7,609 nucleotides of DNA from an uncultured Dorea sp. (GTDB lineage: Bacteria; Bacillota_A; Clostridia; Lachnospirales; Lachnospiraceae), in NCBI GenBank assembly GCA_948468495.1, contig CAOKJI010000072.1, forward strand, positions 1-7,609. The letters run 5' to 3'. A program made the translations under genes and the position numbers. Of the stretch, positions 1 through 6,014 are shown piece after piece; position 1 is the first letter of the stretch; every line of letters starts with the position of its first letter. The notes beneath the pieces were generated by a model, which ran no database searches, was not told the DNA's origin, and saw only the letters and a list, made by a program, of their open reading frames with translations.

Positions 1-1683
1 TTCGAGAGCCCAGACAGTCTTTGTTACATTGAAATTGAAAATTCCATTTCCAACAGTAGGAAGCATTTCAAGGACTGTGACGTCATTGCCCTGGCTGCCA
101 AGGAGCTCGGCTGTTTCCAAACCTGTCATACCCCCGCCGACGACGACAACCTTCTTCTTATCATATGTAATTTTTCCGGCAAGTACGTCATTGGCCAGCG
201 CTGCTTTTTCTACGCCCGGAACCGGCGGTACCACTTGTTTTCCTCCGGCTGCCAGAACAACGGCATAAGGGCTTAGGCTGACTAACTCATCTAAATTGTC
301 CTTTGTGAGTTCATAATTTAATTTAACGGTTATTTTATCATTGTTTTCGATTTGATATTTAAAGTAGTTAATCAGGTTATCAATTCGGAACTTGTCGGGC
401 GCTTTATTTGCATATTGCAGGGAACCGCCGAATTCGGATGATTTCTCTGCGAGAATTACATGAAAACCTCTTTCTGCTGCGGTAAGCGCCGCCTGCATAC
501 CGGCGGGGCCCGCGCCGATTACCGCGACAGTTCCTTTACCTTCAGGGAGGCTGAGATTATCTTTTTCACGCCCTGCGAGAGGATTTACAGAGCAGCGCAT
601 TGGCTGGTGTGTAATGGTAATTTGCTGCATGCATCCATTGCATGAAATGCAGGGACGGATTTCTTTCTCACGTCCGGACTTTGCTTTGTTCGCCCATTCC
701 GGATCGGCAATATGCTGGCGGCCAAGGACAAGAAAATCCTGACATCCGGATGCAAGAACGGCTTCGCCTTCTTCGGGCGTCTTTACTTCATTTGGTCCAT
801 AGACCGGAATCGTATTGACTGATTCTTTGAAATATGCATAGATATCATTTCTCCATCCGGCCCGAAGATCCGGGGTTCCAACGCGGTCAATGCTTGTCAT
901 GGTAAGATGGATGCCGTCAATTCCGTTTTCGCTCAACAGTTTGCCGACCAGTCGCATCTCGTCTGCATCCGGTTCTCCTTTCAGTCCTTCGCCCTCAAAT
1001 GCATTCAGGCGTACCGTAACGGGGAATTTCGGTCCTACTACTTTGCGGATAGCCTGAACAATTTCGATAACGATACGGCAGCGGTTTTCTCTGGAACCGC
1101 CATATTCATCGGTTCTGACATTTTTTGCAGGACTGATGAACTGATTCAGAAGATATCCATGAGCGCAATGGATCTGGATACCGTCTGCGCCGGACCATTT
1201 CACGTATTGGGCGCCTCTTGCAAAGCAATCGACAATCTCTTTAATCTGTGCAACTGTCAGTTCCCGGACAGACGGAGTTCCGGCCGGCATGGACGGCGTC
1301 AGCGCGCTGCAGGAAACAGGCTGGTATCCATCGTTATACTCTGCCGTAGTTTTTCTTCCCGGGTGATGAAGCTGAACGAACAGTTTCGCTCCGTATGAAT
1401 GAACCCGTTCTGCAAAATGTGTAAGAGATAGTTCGTTTCCTATATTCAGAAGTCGGATTTGTCCCGGCATTGCAATGCCTCCCAGCTCCGGCGGGCAGAC
1501 GGCAACATAAGAGGTTACCAGAGTTCCGGTGCCGCCCTTTGCTCTTGCGCAGAAATACTCGATACAGCGCTCGGATACATTACCTGAATTATCTCCAAGG
1601 GATTCATCCATCGGAGCCATTATAATTTTGTTTTTCATTTCCAGACCGTTGATTTTACCCCGGCTAAATATCCTATCGTACAT
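1..1683 (-). CDS. NADH-dependent flavin/[4Fe-4S] ene-reductase, old yellow enzyme / 2,4-dienoyl-CoA reductase class (C-terminus off the window)
   Basis: 561 codons are open from ATG (1681-1683) to the left edge; family members are about 640-680 residues, so roughly 100 are missing. Residues 1-330 form the FMN TIM barrel, with H172 and H175 in IHCAHGYLLNQF followed by RTDEYGG. H172/H175 match the YqjM-type His pair that holds the carbonyl of an unsaturated substrate. The [4Fe-4S] ligands are C345, C348, C351 and C364 (C-x2-C-x2-C-x12-C, the spacing of trimethylamine dehydrogenase rather than E. coli FadH). An FAD Rossmann motif lies at G390-x-G392-x2-G395 and an NAD(P) motif at G516-x-G518-x2-G521, with E539 at the end of the second strand, which favours NADH. 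The expected role is cytoplasmic reduction of a C=C bond conjugated to a carbonyl or thioester. GGAAGG precedes the start, only 13 nt after the upstream dehydrogenase stop, so the genes are co-transcribed. Family is sure; substrate is unknown. Confidence 0.93.
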   Translation of the reverse strand, partial: MYDRIFSRGKINGLEMKNKIIMAPMDESLGDNSGNVSERCIEYFCARAKGGTGTLVTSYVAVCPPELGGIAMPGQIRLLNIGNELSLTHFAERVHSYGAKLFVQLHHPGRKTTAEYNDGYQPVSCSALTPSMPAGTPSVRELTVAQIKEIVDCFARGAQYVKWSGADGIQIHCAHGYLLNQFISPAKNVRTDEYGGSRENRCRIVIEIVQAIRKVVGPKFPVTVRLNAFEGEGLKGEPDADEMRLVGKLLSENGIDGIHLTMTSIDRVGTPDLRAGWRNDIYAYFKESVNTIPVYGPNEVKTPEEGEAVLASGCQDFLVLGRQHIADPEWANKAKSGREKEIRPCISCNGCMQQITITHQPMRCSVNPLAGREKDNLSLPEGKGTVAVIGAGPAGMQAALTAAERGFHVILAEKSSEFGGSLQYANKAPDKFRIDNLINYFKYQIENNDKITVKLNYELTKDNLDELVSLSPYAVVLAAGGKQVVPPVPGVEKAALANDVLAGKITYDKKKVVVVGGGMTGLETAELLGSQGNDVTVLEMLPTVGNGIFNFNVTKTVWALE

Positions 1684-1696
1684 AACGCCCTTCCGA

Positions 1697-2740
1697 TTAT
1701 TTTGTAAAATCATTTACGACAACTGCGCCGACAACATCATTTTCATCCATCCACTTAAATACGGAGACCACGTCAGACAGACAGCATGTTTCTGTGAGAA
1801 GCGGTTTTACATTCAGCTTGCCTGCGGCAACTAATTCAAGCATCGGCTTGAAGCCCTGGATCGGACTGCTGAGGGAACCTACAATTGAAAGTTCGCTCTG
1901 TACCAGTGGGTTGATCGGAATTGACGCATCCCCTTCCGGTCCAAGCTGCGTTACGCCAAGCTGCACAAGACGTCCAAGCTTGCCGAGGCTGTTAAAGCAC
2001 TGGACAACAACATTTTTATTACCAAGCGCTTCAATAGCTACATCTACGCCTTTGTCCTTAGTAATCTTTTTGATTGCTTCTACCGGATCTTCTTTGGATG
2101 CATTAATTACATAGTCGGCGCCCATCTCTTCGGCAATTTTGAGAGCTTCTTCTTTGATATCTACGGCAATTACGAAGCCTCCCATTTTGCTTGCGGTTGC
2201 CACGCTTGCAAGTCCGACGCCGCCGCATCCGTATACGGCTACCCATTCGCCGATTTTTACTTTTGCAGCTTCTACGACGCCTTTAAAGCCTGTAATATAA
2301 CGGCAGCTAAGAATCGCTCCTTCTTCAAAGCTCAGATTGTCCGGCAGATATTCTGCGTTGCGGTCTGCGTAGGGAACAGCAACATATTCTGCAAATCCGC
2401 CGTTGTAGCCAATGCCCGGAACCAGATAAGACTCACACAGATTCCCATGTCCTGATTTACACATATCGCAGGTTCCTTCGCTTCCGGAAACCGGAATCAT
2501 AACTCTGTCTCCTGCTTTGAAACGCTCTACCAGTTCTCCGGCTTCCTCGACAATTCCGCACATCTCATGGCCCAGAATCATAGGATATTTTCTGGAATAG
2601 TGTCCATGCCACTTATGCCAGTCGCTCCGGCAGACTCCATTTGCCATTACTTTCAGTAAAATTCCATGAGGAAGGCATTCCGGTTTCGGGACCTCCCTCA
2701 GGTTATAATCTTCCACGCCTTCTAATACCATAGCTTTCAT
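1697..2740 (-). CDS. Zinc-dependent alcohol dehydrogenase (medium-chain MDR family), copy 1
   Basis: This 347-residue protein has the usual MDR length. The N-terminal GroES-like domain carries the catalytic zinc ligands C37 (in GVCRSDWH), H58-E59 (in LGHE) and C146. The structural zinc lobe is E88-x2-C91-x2-C94-x7-C102, with glutamate replacing the usual first cysteine, as known for Sulfolobus solfataricus ADH. The Rossmann motif GCGGVG lies at 171-176, and D194 at the end of the second strand predicts NAD over NADP. It should interconvert an alcohol and an aldehyde or ketone in the cytoplasm. AAGGAGGA (2748-2755) sits 7 nt before the ATG. The stop is 13 nt from the ene-reductase start and the gene lies 138 nt after a paralogue about 60% identical by hand count, equal in length and alignable without gaps. 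The precise alcohol substrate is not readable. Confidence 0.95.
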   Translation of the reverse strand: MKAMVLEGVEDYNLREVPKPECLPHGILLKVMANGVCRSDWHKWHGHYSRKYPMILGHEMCGIVEEAGELVERFKAGDRVMIPVSGSEGTCDMCKSGHGNLCESYLVPGIGYNGGFAEYVAVPYADRNAEYLPDNLSFEEGAILSCRYITGFKGVVEAAKVKIGEWVAVYGCGGVGLASVATASKMGGFVIAVDIKEEALKIAEEMGADYVINASKEDPVEAIKKITKDKGVDVAIEALGNKNVVVQCFNSLGKLGRLVQLGVTQLGPEGDASIPINPLVQSELSIVGSLSSPIQGFKPMLELVAAGKLNVKPLLTETCCLSDVVSVFKWMDENDVVGAVVVNDFTK

Positions 2741-2878
2741 TTGTTGTTCCTCCTTAATTTTTACATTTTATTTATCCTTCGCATGCATGTTTTGAATTTG
2801 TATTAATTTTAACAACTATGTATTTCCCTGAGAATCACATTTTTGTTTAATGGATATAACTAAAAAGTTTCTGCGGTG
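2741..2878 (-). other. 138-nt AT-rich gap between the two dehydrogenase genes
   Basis: This is the only sizeable gap inside the leftward operon. It is strongly AT-rich and ends in the strong ribosome binding site of the downstream dehydrogenase. I found no convincing stem-loop with a T-run and no well spaced -35/-10 pair on the minus strand. Read-through from the upstream gene is therefore the simplest reading, although a weak internal promoter cannot be excluded. Confidence 0.5.
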
Positions 2879-3922
2879 TTATCTGGTAAAATCCGTTACA
2901 ACGTATGTGCCAACTACGCTGTTCGTGTTCATTTTTTCAAAGATATCGACTACTTCTGAGAGGCAGATTTCTCCCGAGAGCATTTTTCCGGGCGTAAATC
3001 TGCCGGAAGACACCAGGCGAAGCATTTTCTTAAATTCATGAATCGGCATTCCAAGTGAGCCCCGGATTGATTTTTCCCCATGCACAAGATCATGAATGGG
3101 AATGGGTATATCGCCTCCTCTTCCGTTCTGTGTGATTCTGATTTGAACAACTCGTCCCCGTTTTCCAAGGCTGTGAAGCGCCGCGAGACATGTATCCTGA
3201 CTCCCTAATGAGTCAATTGCCACGTCAGCCCCCATGTTTTCGGTAATTTTCATGATGTTCTCTGTAGAATCAGCGTCCATGGAGTTAATGACAAAATCAG
3301 CGCCCATCTCTTTGGCCAGTTTTAAATTACCAGGATTAATATCAACGCCGATTACAATTGCACCCATACTGTGCGCAATATTGATGGCAGACAGTCCTAC
3401 GCCGCCGCAGCCGAAGACAGCGACCCGGTCGCCAATCCGTACCTCGCCGATGTCCAATAATGCATGGTAAGCTGTGATAAACCGGCATCCAAGAGCCGCC
3501 CCTTCGCGAAAACTGATAGAAGCAGGGAGATGCTCCGCGTTCCAGTCTGCATTGGGAATCGCCGTATATTCGGCAAATCCCCCGTTATATGCAATTCCCG
3601 GAACCAAATAAGAATCGCATAAATTTCCATGACCGGACTTGCACCAGCCGCATGTCCCGTCTCCTCCGGATACCGGAACAATCACCCGGTCGCCTGCATG
3701 AAAACGCTTCACATTTCTGCCGGTTTCTTCCACAATTCCGCAAAATTCATGTCCCAGTATCATAGGGTATTTTTGTGAGTAATGGCCATGCCATTTATGC
3801 CAGTCGCTCCGGCAGACTCCGTTTGCCATTACTTTAATCAGCATACCGTCTTTGTCGCAGGCTGGTTTTTCTACATCTCGCAGTATTAACTGCTCAACGC
3901 CTTCCAGTACCAAAGCTTTCAT
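2879..3922 (-). CDS. Zinc-dependent alcohol dehydrogenase (medium-chain MDR family), copy 2, first gene of the leftward operon
   Basis: At 347 residues this aligns without gaps to the downstream copy. Identity is about 75% over the first 100 residues, including VMANGVCRSDWHKWHGHYS, and nearer 50% over the C-terminal half. It keeps the catalytic zinc ligands C37, H58-E59 and C146. Its structural zinc site is D88-C91-C94-C102, again with an acidic residue in place of the first cysteine. GCGGVG at 171-176 and D194 predict an NAD-binding Rossmann fold. GAGGAGG (3931-3937) lies 8 nt before the ATG. Its position right after the divergent control region makes it the probable promoter-proximal gene. 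The substrate-lining half has diverged from the sister protein, which suggests a related but different substrate or an opposite step, not mere redundancy. The reaction is inferred only to the level of alcohol/carbonyl interconversion. Confidence 0.95.
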   Translation of the reverse strand: MKALVLEGVEQLILRDVEKPACDKDGMLIKVMANGVCRSDWHKWHGHYSQKYPMILGHEFCGIVEETGRNVKRFHAGDRVIVPVSGGDGTCGWCKSGHGNLCDSYLVPGIAYNGGFAEYTAIPNADWNAEHLPASISFREGAALGCRFITAYHALLDIGEVRIGDRVAVFGCGGVGLSAINIAHSMGAIVIGVDINPGNLKLAKEMGADFVINSMDADSTENIMKITENMGADVAIDSLGSQDTCLAALHSLGKRGRVVQIRITQNGRGGDIPIPIHDLVHGEKSIRGSLGMPIHEFKKMLRLVSSGRFTPGKMLSGEICLSEVVDIFEKMNTNSVVGTYVVTDFTR

Positions 3923-3970
3923 AGCTTTCGCCTCCTCGTTTAGAATTTTTATTATGTTTTCTGTGCAATT

Positions 3971-4000
3971 ATTTTAATACCGTTATACGTTTCTTTTGAA
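3971..4000 (-). promoter_or_regulatory. Weak candidate promoter for the leftward dehydrogenase operon
   Basis: Read on the minus strand, TTCAAA (4000-3995) could be a -35 box, followed 17 nt later by TTAAAA within TATTAAAAT (3979-3971) as a poor -10 box. The match to consensus is modest. The location, about 50 nt upstream of the start codon and just inside the palindromic operator cluster, is the main support. Confidence 0.25.
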
Positions 4001-4020
4001 TTTCTATTTTGTTTGGGGGA

Positions 4021-4070
4021 TGTAACCATACAGTTTAAGATGGGGTTTTTCTGCAACCATATGGTTACAG
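4021..4070. repeat. Operator-like palindrome with an extra half-site (TGTAACCATA motif)
   Basis: CTGCAACCATATGGTTACAG (4051-4070) is a 20-bp palindrome with a single mismatched pair; its core AACCATATGGTT is perfect. The 10-mer TGTAACCATA occurs on the plus strand at 4021-4030 and again, exactly, on the minus strand at 4069-4060. The first copy also reads as TGTA-N4-TACA (4021-4032). Repeated half-sites in this arrangement suggest binding of a dimer or tetramer, as LysR-type regulators do at shared divergent promoters. The symmetry does not fit the classic T-N11-A LysR box, so the regulator assignment is open. Confidence 0.6.
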
Positions 4071-4071
4071 C

Positions 4072-4104
4072 CATCGAACCTTTTTGTTGTTCCAAAATTC
4101 GATG
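4072..4104. repeat. Inverted repeat CATCGAA...TTCGATG
   Basis: CATCGAA (4072-4078) and TTCGATG (4098-4104) are perfect 7-bp inverted arms separated by 19 bp, directly beside the 20-bp palindrome. The arm centres are 26 bp apart, a little over two helical turns. That could suit a second protein-binding site or a hairpin in the rightward leader. Seven-base arms can arise by chance in AT-rich DNA, so support is limited. Confidence 0.35.
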
Positions 4105-4174
4105 ATTATTGTTATTATTTTTATGAAAGAATGGTTATTTTCTGTATTTACAAAGGAGAAAGGAGGAGGCGTTT

Positions 4175-4333
4175 ATGACCATATTTGGATTTCCGCTCTA
4201 CACGTTTATGCATGCGTATGGCATAGCTGCCGTAGTATTCATTTTCATCGTTATTGATGCTGTCAGGGGAAATTATGAAGGAAAAGATGTTGAAAATGAA
4301 TTTGGTATTGATGACTGGTACAGAACATTTTAA
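4175..4333 (+). CDS. 52-residue single-span membrane protein, probable small partner of the sodium symporter
   Basis: The protein starts MTIFGFPLYTFMHAYG, continues with one hydrophobic segment at about residues 15-31 (rich in A, V, I, F), and ends in an acidic tail with the C-terminus GIDDWYRTF. A very strong AGGAGGAGG (4161-4169) sits 5 nt before the ATG, which argues that this short frame is translated. It lies 33 nt upstream of the SSS symporter on the same strand. Known precedents for tiny one-span proteins encoded just before a sodium symporter include the small subunits of some SSS and NSS carriers (DUF4212-type proteins; MetS of MetPS). The partner role is inferred from context and topology, as I did not recognise a specific family in the sequence. 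The likely location is the cytoplasmic membrane. Confidence 0.82.
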   Translation: MTIFGFPLYTFMHAYGIAAVVFIFIVIDAVRGNYEGKDVENEFGIDDWYRTF

Positions 4334-4366
4334 TTCAGAATTGTCGGAAAGGAGGACTGTTTCAGT

Positions 4367-5875
4367 ATGTCTGCGTCAATTACTATCGTTGTTATTTATC
4401 TGATTCTGATGATTTTTGTCGGAAACATATCTGCGAGACGTTCCACAAAAACTCCGTCTGGAAATGGTAATTATTTTGGAGGTTCGCTGCCGCCCTGGGT
4501 TATGGCGACTGCTATTGTGGCTACTTCCATCAGCGGAGTAGGATTTATCGGTACGCCCGGTACGGCGTATAATCAAGGCTATGCGCCTTATTTGGGCACT
4601 ACGATTCTTGGCGGAGGGTGGATAGGATTTGTATTAAGCGCAAAAATCATCGGACGCCCAATGAAACGGATTGCAGCCAGAAGAAAGTTAGTCACTGTAA
4701 CGGATATTATCTGTGATATTTTTCAGGATACCCGTCTTCGCTATATCATTATTCCGATTATTATTCTCGGAGGGATTGCTTCGGCAGCGGTTCAATGGGT
4801 TGTGATAGGAACGGTGATGAGCAGTATGCTTGGCGTAAATTATACGGCCGCAGTGCTGATTGGCGTAGGCTGTGTCGCCCTTTACAGTGTGTTCGGCGGA
4901 AATGAGTCAACGGCGTTTGTCGGTGGGATTCAGTGCCTGATTGCCATGTTTTGCAGTATTTTTATGTGCGTCATGGCAGTAAAGCTTGCCGGAGGCCTTT
5001 CGCTGATGAATCAGACGATTGCCGCGTATGATTCATCTATGTTTTACCCGGTAAATACAAATACGTCTTTTGGATATTTTTTTTCGCTGGCGTTTATTTA
5101 TTCTATTGGCTATATGGGGCAGCCGTCTATTACGGTAAAATGGTCACAGATTACCGACAATAAACTCTATCCAAAAGCAATTCTGATTGGTTCAGTCTCT
5201 TATGTATTAACAACGCTCATGACTTATCGGGGAATTTCTGCGAGAGCGCTTGTTGAAACAGGAAAGATGGCGCCGATTACAAATACTGACAGTCTTGTTA
5301 TGACGTATATTCAGACGTTTTTCAGTCCTTGGGTTGTGGGGCTTGTCGTAGCCGCCGCCCTGTCAGCTATTATGTCCACAGGAGCGGCACATCTGATTTC
5401 ATGTTCTTCTGCCTGTGTCAATGATGTTATGGCAAACTGGATGCATATGGATATGAGCGGGAAAAGAGGAAAATGGATTAGCCGTATGGTTATGTTTGTC
5501 TGTCTGATACTGAGTCTTGCCATGAGTTTTCGCCCGGATCTTGGAATCCAGGCTTTGGGAAATTCTGCGTGGGGAGCATTTGCTGCCGTCATTGCCCCAT
5601 CGCTTGTGCTGGGACTCCGCTGGCGCAGGGCGACAAAATGGGGGGCCTGGGCCAGCGGTATTTTCGGACTTACAATTGTTATTATTGTGAACGTTCTGAA
5701 ATATGCAAATATCTGGTACTGGCCTTTTGAACTTACAATGGAGGCATTCGCTCTTATAGCAAGCTTTGTGATTATGATTGCTGTCAGTCTGCTTACGCCT
5801 GCGCAGGACAAATCACATTTCATGCCGGAAACGCTCAGAGAACTTCAGGAAAAGAGAACGGCAATGGCATCCTGA
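4367..5875 (+). CDS. Sodium:solute symporter, SSS family (PutP-like fold)
   Basis: This 502-residue, very hydrophobic protein has about 13 predicted membrane segments, normal for the SSS family. The second segment holds the conserved SGVGFIGTPG turn (about 56-65). GYMGQPSI (248-255) matches the PutP-type GYFGQPHI signature. AALSAIMSTGAAHLISCSSA (330-349) is the Na2 sodium-site helix, with S337 and T338 aligning to PutP Ser340/Thr341. PutP Asp55 is replaced by serine (S54), as in many non-proline members, so proline is not a safe substrate guess. AAAGGAGGA (4348-4356) precedes the ATG by 10 nt. It is co-oriented with the small membrane gene upstream and faces away from the dehydrogenase operon across a shared control region. 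It therefore probably imports the substrate or precursor of that pathway, with sodium. The solute cannot be named. Confidence 0.95.
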   Translation: MSASITIVVIYLILMIFVGNISARRSTKTPSGNGNYFGGSLPPWVMATAIVATSISGVGFIGTPGTAYNQGYAPYLGTTILGGGWIGFVLSAKIIGRPMKRIAARRKLVTVTDIICDIFQDTRLRYIIIPIIILGGIASAAVQWVVIGTVMSSMLGVNYTAAVLIGVGCVALYSVFGGNESTAFVGGIQCLIAMFCSIFMCVMAVKLAGGLSLMNQTIAAYDSSMFYPVNTNTSFGYFFSLAFIYSIGYMGQPSITVKWSQITDNKLYPKAILIGSVSYVLTTLMTYRGISARALVETGKMAPITNTDSLVMTYIQTFFSPWVVGLVVAAALSAIMSTGAAHLISCSSACVNDVMANWMHMDMSGKRGKWISRMVMFVCLILSLAMSFRPDLGIQALGNSAWGAFAAVIAPSLVLGLRWRRATKWGAWASGIFGLTIVIIVNVLKYANIWYWPFELTMEAFALIASFVIMIAVSLLTPAQDKSHFMPETLRELQEKRTAMAS

Positions 5876-5943
5876 TGTAGTAAAATGCCGTATATTGTTG
5901 ACGATTACTGTTAAAATAATGACTATAAGGCACAGAGATTTCT

Positions 5944-5988
5944 GCCTGTCCGGATGGACTGCCTGCCGGAAACAGGCGGGGGATTTTT
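5944..5988 (+). terminator. Hairpin with T-run between symporter and LysR genes: terminator or attenuator with two alternative stems
   Basis: GCCTG (5961-5965) pairs with CAGGC (5973-5977) over a 7-nt loop. Alternatively GCCTGTCCGG (5944-5953) pairs with CCGG (5966-5969) plus ACAGGC (5972-5977) with a 2-nt bulge, giving a longer stem. Either structure is followed by GGGGG-A-TTTTT (5978-5988). The left arms are near-direct repeats 17 nt apart that compete for the same right arm. It may end the symporter transcript, or act inside the LysR leader. The T-run is short and separated from the stem by purines, so efficiency is uncertain. Confidence 0.45.
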
Positions 5989-6014
5989 CGATTGTTTTAA
6001 GGGAGCGTGATACG

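Larger units (their letters stand above)
3923..4174. promoter_or_regulatory. Divergent promoter/operator region between the dehydrogenase operon and the transporter genes
   Basis: This 252-bp AT-rich region separates the 5' ends of the leftward and rightward operons, so it must carry promoters for both unless transcription comes from outside. Its centre has a cluster of symmetric elements (4021-4032, 4051-4070, 4072-4104), listed separately. Both ends finish in strong ribosome binding sites, 3931-3937 on the minus strand and 4161-4169 on the plus strand. The palindrome lies roughly 110-150 bp from either start codon, a common place for a regulator that serves both directions. The LysR protein encoded at 6015-6929 is the obvious candidate to bind here, which is inference. 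I could not identify a confident -10/-35 pair for the rightward transcript. Confidence 0.75.

Noticed and set aside
907..1398. Plus-strand open frame of 163 codons opposite the ene-reductase gene
   Set aside because: It lies wholly antisense to a gene with clear motifs, has no ribosome binding site, and its translation shows no recognisable domain.
1..1683. Trimethylamine or histamine dehydrogenase identity for the flavoprotein
   Set aside because: Cluster spacing matches, but the FMN-linking Cys30 is absent and the amine-site tyrosine is replaced by H172, as in enone reductases.
1..3922. Bile-acid bai operon (BaiCD/BaiH-like flavoprotein)
   Set aside because: The flavoprotein class is shared, but no BaiA short-chain dehydrogenase, BaiB ligase, BaiE dehydratase or BaiF CoA transferase is present. 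The dehydrogenases are zinc MDR enzymes, and the transporter is SSS rather than a BaiG-type carrier.
5311..5823. Minus-strand open frame of 170 codons opposite the symporter
   Set aside because: It is antisense to the conserved sodium-site region of the symporter, has low-complexity composition typical of a shadow frame, and has no supporting start signal.
4367..5875. Proline permease PutP, suggested by the neighbouring proC
   Set aside because: The fold matches, but the PutP Asp55 position is serine and proC lies convergent and outside the operon, so a proline substrate is not supported.
5898..5929. LysR promoter TTGACG ... TATAAG
   Set aside because: The boxes look reasonable alone but are 20 bp apart, too long for a standard promoter, and no better spaced pair was found.
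5778..6014. Longer LysR protein starting at ATG 5778 or ATG 5919
   Set aside because: The 5778 start would overlap the symporter by about 100 nt. Both add residues with no LysR character, and neither has a ribosome binding site. GTG 6015 fits the family N-terminus.
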